Positions 61,381 through 64,000 of a stretch of 64,000 nucleotides of DNA are shown in pieces (the first letter of the stretch is position 1; every line of letters begins with the position of its first letter). Below the pieces are notes generated by a model. It ran no database searches. It was not told where the DNA came from and saw only the letters and a program-made list of their open reading frames with translations. The translations under genes were made by a program, and so were the position numbers. The DNA comes from an uncultured Dokdonia sp. (GTDB taxonomy: Bacteria > Bacteroidota > Bacteroidia > Flavobacteriales > Flavobacteriaceae): the NCBI RefSeq assembly GCF_947492535.1, contig NZ_CANLNH010000001.1:186001-250000 (forward strand). Reading direction: 5' to 3'.

Positions 61381-61438
61381 CCGTCCGCTAGCGCAGTACT
61401 GATGGCCTAATCAAGAAAAGTGTTACTGGAACATATAT

Positions 61439-61511
61439 CGCGGGATAGAGCAGTAGGCAGCTCGTCGGGCTCATAACCCGAAGGTCACTGGTTCGAGTCC
61501 AGTTCCCGCTA
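61439..61511 (+). tRNA. Initiator tRNA-fMet (CAT anticodon)
   Basis: The 73-base cloverleaf has CGCGGGA paired with TCCCGCT leaving an unpaired first pair (C1 against T72), GAGC/GCTC D-stem with A11-T24, anticodon stem TCGGG/CCCGA with three consecutive G-C pairs, loop CTCATAA, and T-arm ACTGG-TTCGAGT-CCAGT. The unpaired 1-72 position and the three G-C pairs mark an initiator tRNA. CCA is not encoded (genomic CTA follows A73). Confidence 0.95.
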
Positions 61512-61522
61512 CTAGAAAAATC

Positions 61523-61553
61523 AAGCCTTCACAGAAATGTGAGGGCTTTTTTT
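61523..61553 (+). terminator. Terminator after the initiator tRNA
   Basis: AAGCCTTCACA-GAAA-TGTGAGGGCTT, followed by a T run. Confidence 0.88.
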
Positions 61554-61647
61554 ATGAAATTTTCCCAACCTAAAATATATTGATAGAAAACGGTCTTCTG
61601 CTTTAAAACCAAGTAGTTCTACGTATTTAACAATGTGAAAATTTTGT

Positions 61648-61655
61648 TAAGTTTG
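61648..61655 (+). promoter_or_regulatory. -7 box of the CxxCH lipoprotein gene
   Basis: TAAGTTTG matches TAnnTTTG, 43 bases before the ATG. Confidence 0.45.
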
Positions 61656-61698
61656 TAATACCCTGAAAATGAAACATTAACCATTAACCGACTGAGTA

Positions 61699-63180
61699 AT
61701 GAAATTTAAATCTATTATTTTAAAAAGTGTATTAGCCTTAGGGCTTGTATTACTTTCTTTTAGCGCTTGTGATCAGAAAAAACAAGAAAAAACAACACCA
61801 GAAGCAAAACTTGAGGCCTATAGTGATTTAGCGGTAGCTACTTCTACGGCATCAACCTCTTGCGATTGTGAGACAAATTGGTTCCCACATTCACAAACTC
61901 CAGCACCTGAAGAAGGAAAAGGGAGTCCTTTTGACACAGAGAATACCACCAATTGTATGTTTCAGCAATGGTCGTTTCAAAAGTTTTTATGGTTGACAAA
62001 ACCTGAAGCAAATGGAAAACCACTATTCTTAAATACCTTAAAACAAGTAACAAACCAGATGGAAACTGTGAAGATTCCTTCTGGAACCTCTGTCGCATTA
62101 TCTAGTATTAATCAAGCAGGACTAGATGCTGTTTTGCAGACAGTCCCAGAATATAGCGCAGATGGTAAAACATCTGATACGGTCTACTATTCTATACATA
62201 TTAATGCTACGCTAGAAACTGCTATTACCAAGTATGTAGATAGTATAAAAAAGGGAACGCTGTCTAGGAATAACAATGCAACCTTCCCGATAGGATCTCT
62301 AGAAACTAAGGTTTCATGGGTGCCCGTAACATCATTACCAAGTGAGGATATTGCCAAAAACAACTATTATACAACCATGGCTGCTGTGACACAAGGAGAT
62401 GGAACAGTCGTAAAAGAACAAGTAGCTTTATTAGGAATGCATGTAGTAGGCGTTGTCATTAATCACCCAGAATTTATCTGGGCAACTTTTGAGCATAATT
62501 CTTTAGCTCCTGTATTTGATGTACCATCAAATACAGCAAGTTCAGATGTCAATACACTTATCTTTAAGAAAGGAAGCGTTACAGGTGTTGATGGTATACG
62601 TTGGAAATCTGGAAAAGCAGTAAAAGCAGAACAAACTTTCGGTCTGTTTAAATATGGAGTAGCTGCAAAAGGACCTAACAACTATGTGAAAACGAGTCAG
62701 CCAGAGCCAGATAACTATAATAAAATAGATAGTCTTAATATGTGTGTATCTGCTAATCTTAAGAAAGAAAGCGATGTATGGCAAAATTACCAATATGATG
62801 GTGCTATTTGGCTAAATATGGATGGTTTAACAACGACACAACAAGCCGATACTATTGTGTCATTGTATAGACATATTAAAGATGCAACACCAGGATCGAT
62901 GGCAAGAGGATCACTAGCTTCGGCAAATCTAACGATGGAAACATTTACGCAGACGTATCAAACAACTACAGATGAAATTACAGATGCATCAAAACTAATA
63001 AATTGCTTTAGCTGTCACCGTGGAGCTCCAGATACAGGAAGTGATACGATACGATCTCCGTTGTATTTAAGTCATGTGTTTAGTGGAAATGTTTCTCTTA
63101 TTGTAGACGAGCAAACGCCAACAGAAATTGAAGCTAATAAACTAAAAGCCTTTATGAAAGTAATGTCTAAATCTAAATAG
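61699..63180 (+). CDS. Lipoprotein with a single CxxCH motif
   Basis: The 493-residue protein has a lipobox (SFSAC) followed by DQKKQEK. Residues 50-430 have no recognised domain but contain Cys-rich and conserved patches (SCDCETNWFPHSQTPAP, FLWLTKPE, GMHVVGVVINHPEFIWATFEHNSLAPVFD). Residues 436-440 are CFSCH (CFSCHRGAP), a single haem c binding motif, and the last 50 residues may complete a small cytochrome c-like fold (LYLSHVFSGNVSL). It may be a periplasmic or surface electron-transfer lipoprotein. The haem assignment rests on the motif only. Confidence 0.75.
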   Translation: MKFKSIILKSVLALGLVLLSFSACDQKKQEKTTPEAKLEAYSDLAVATSTASTSCDCETNWFPHSQTPAPEEGKGSPFDTENTTNCMFQQWSFQKFLWLTKPEANGKPLFLNTLKQVTNQMETVKIPSGTSVALSSINQAGLDAVLQTVPEYSADGKTSDTVYYSIHINATLETAITKYVDSIKKGTLSRNNNATFPIGSLETKVSWVPVTSLPSEDIAKNNYYTTMAAVTQGDGTVVKEQVALLGMHVVGVVINHPEFIWATFEHNSLAPVFDVPSNTASSDVNTLIFKKGSVTGVDGIRWKSGKAVKAEQTFGLFKYGVAAKGPNNYVKTSQPEPDNYNKIDSLNMCVSANLKKESDVWQNYQYDGAIWLNMDGLTTTQQADTIVSLYRHIKDATPGSMARGSLASANLTMETFTQTYQTTTDEITDASKLINCFSCHRGAPDTGSDTIRSPLYLSHVFSGNVSLIVDEQTPTEIEANKLKAFMKVMSKSK

Positions 63181-63236
63181 GTGTAGAAATTAGTTTTATA
63201 AGGTGTAATAGGATTCGTTCGCATTTATAAAATAAG

Positions 63237-63323
63237 AAAGAGGCTGTCTAAAAAGATGTAACTATCGTCAAACTGAAATGAATTCAGAATCACGTATTAA
63301 GTTGCTTTTTAGACAGCCTCTTT
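63237..63323. terminator. Long-loop terminator between the CxxCH gene and argH
   Basis: AAAGAGGCTGTCTAAAAAG (63237-63255) pairs perfectly with CTTTTTAGACAGCCTCTTT (63305-63323) around a 49-base loop, with further T residues at its right end. It lies between the convergent genes. Confidence 0.8.
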
Positions 63324-63326
63324 TTT

Positions 63327-64000
63327 TCATATGCTAGTTTCATTCATTTTCTTCTGAATTTTATCCAAACACAAATTCCCCATACTTCCTATATGTGTAT
63401 GCTCTTTTGCAGATTCAGGACTATACATTCCAGATTGTACTTGAGATCCTATCTGTTGATAGGCATCCCTAAAAGAATGACCATCTATAACTAAAGTATT
63501 AATACTATCTACAGTATATAAATATTGATACTTTTCATCCTGTAGGTCAATATCTTTGATAATAATCTGTTTGATCGCATAATTAAAAATGTCTAGGATG
63601 CTTTCTACTTCTTGAAAAGCAGTTATACTATGTTCTTTCAATAGTTGAAAATCTCTATGATAGCCACTTGGAAGGTTATTTGTGATGAGAAGCATCTCTG
63701 TATGTAACGCCTGAATTTTATTGCATTTTCCTCTAATGAGTTCAAATACATCAGGATTCTTTTTATGTGGCATAATACTACTTCCCGTTGTTAATTGATC
63801 TGGGAAGGAAATAAATCCAAAATTCTGACTCATATACAAACAAATATCCATAGCAAACCTTCCTAAAGTATTACATAAACTACCTAAAGCACTTGCAATA
63901 GTACGTTCATTTTTTCCTCTACTTAATTGCGCTGCAATGACATTGTATTTAAGGGTAGAAAAACCAAGTTCTTTTGTGGTGAAATTTCGATCAATAGGAA
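63327..64000 (-). CDS. argH: Argininosuccinate lyase, C-terminal part
   Basis: ArgH splits argininosuccinate into arginine and fumarate. The frame stays open to the right edge, so the N-terminal half is outside the window; about 224 codons remain. They show the fumarase/ASL signature TTGSSIMPHKKNPDVFELIRG, and upstream of it LGFSTLKYNVIAAQLSRGKNERTIASALGSLCNTL. The C-terminal part of ASL (HTHIGSMGNL) is slightly short but plausible. An internal Met at 63851 is not the true start. Confidence 0.9.
   Translation of the reverse strand, partial: PIDRNFTTKELGFSTLKYNVIAAQLSRGKNERTIASALGSLCNTLGRFAMDICLYMSQNFGFISFPDQLTTGSSIMPHKKNPDVFELIRGKCNKIQALHTEMLLITNNLPSGYHRDFQLLKEHSITAFQEVESILDIFNYAIKQIIIKDIDLQDEKYQYLYTVDSINTLVIDGHSFRDAYQQIGSQVQSGMYSPESAKEHTHIGSMGNLCLDKIQKKMNETSI

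Overview
The window is AT-rich, gene-dense DNA from a marine-type member of the Bacteroidota, most probably Flavobacteriaceae. The evidence is: promoters of the Bacteroidota form (TAnnTTTG -7 box, TTG about 20 bases upstream); a type IX secretion C-terminal domain; a hybrid two-component sensor with an AraC output; many lipoprotein signals followed by acidic residues; and Flavobacteria-style genes (DCC, DUF5522, YiaAB, paired lipoproteins). A 14-20 bp palindrome (core GCTTTCGCGAAAGC) recurs 14 times, 11 of them inside genes. From memory this is typical of Dokdonia/Krokinobacter-like genomes, but I could not check it.

Region 1 (1-10.8 kb) is the end of a phenylacetate degradation cluster: 3-oxoacyl-CoA thiolase (cut by the window edge), an SDR-fold protein without the usual catalytic residues, PaaZ with an extra DUF1569-like domain, an enoyl-CoA hydratase/isomerase and PaaY. 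An oppositely transcribed operon of three tail-fibre-like secreted paralogues with S74 intramolecular chaperone domains sits in its middle. Region 2 (11-16.3 kb) is a branched-chain keto-acid module: an Lrp/AsnC regulator divergent from E2, IlvE and a fused E1 alpha-beta, with a good Lrp-type operator between them. Region 3 (16.7-29.6 kb) holds a fourth tail-fibre-like gene broken by one in-frame TAA, urocanate hydratase, an ACC-deaminase-like enzyme, a LysM glucosaminidase, HemL, a large secreted zinc metalloprotease and an unknown helical-repeat protein.

Region 4 (29.7-45.4 kb) carries a three-gene membrane/zinc-ribbon/YiaAB cassette, a DCC protein, a MORN protein, beta-propeller surface proteins, LysRS, a LuxR-type membrane regulator, a short Pmp3/YqaE gene, LipB and small lipoproteins. 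Region 5 (45.8-55.1 kb) looks like a regulated surface system. A seven-gene operon of secreted proteins (small basic protein, PQQ-like and kelch-like propellers, OmpA protein and others) lies downstream of a hybrid sensor kinase. Palindromic ATGTAACA/TGTTACAT sites flank the sensor gene, and a 57-residue peptide with a double-glycine leader lies just upstream of it. Region 6 (55.2-64 kb) has a large lipoprotein, RNase HII, a putative porin, twin SpoIIAA/STAS-like proteins, initiator tRNA-fMet, a CxxCH lipoprotein and the end of ArgH.

The most unusual items are the double-glycine peptide beside the sensor/lipoprotein operon, the palindrome that is open in every reading frame and contributes peptides to eleven coding sequences, and the tail-fibre-like operon lodged in the phenylacetate cluster.
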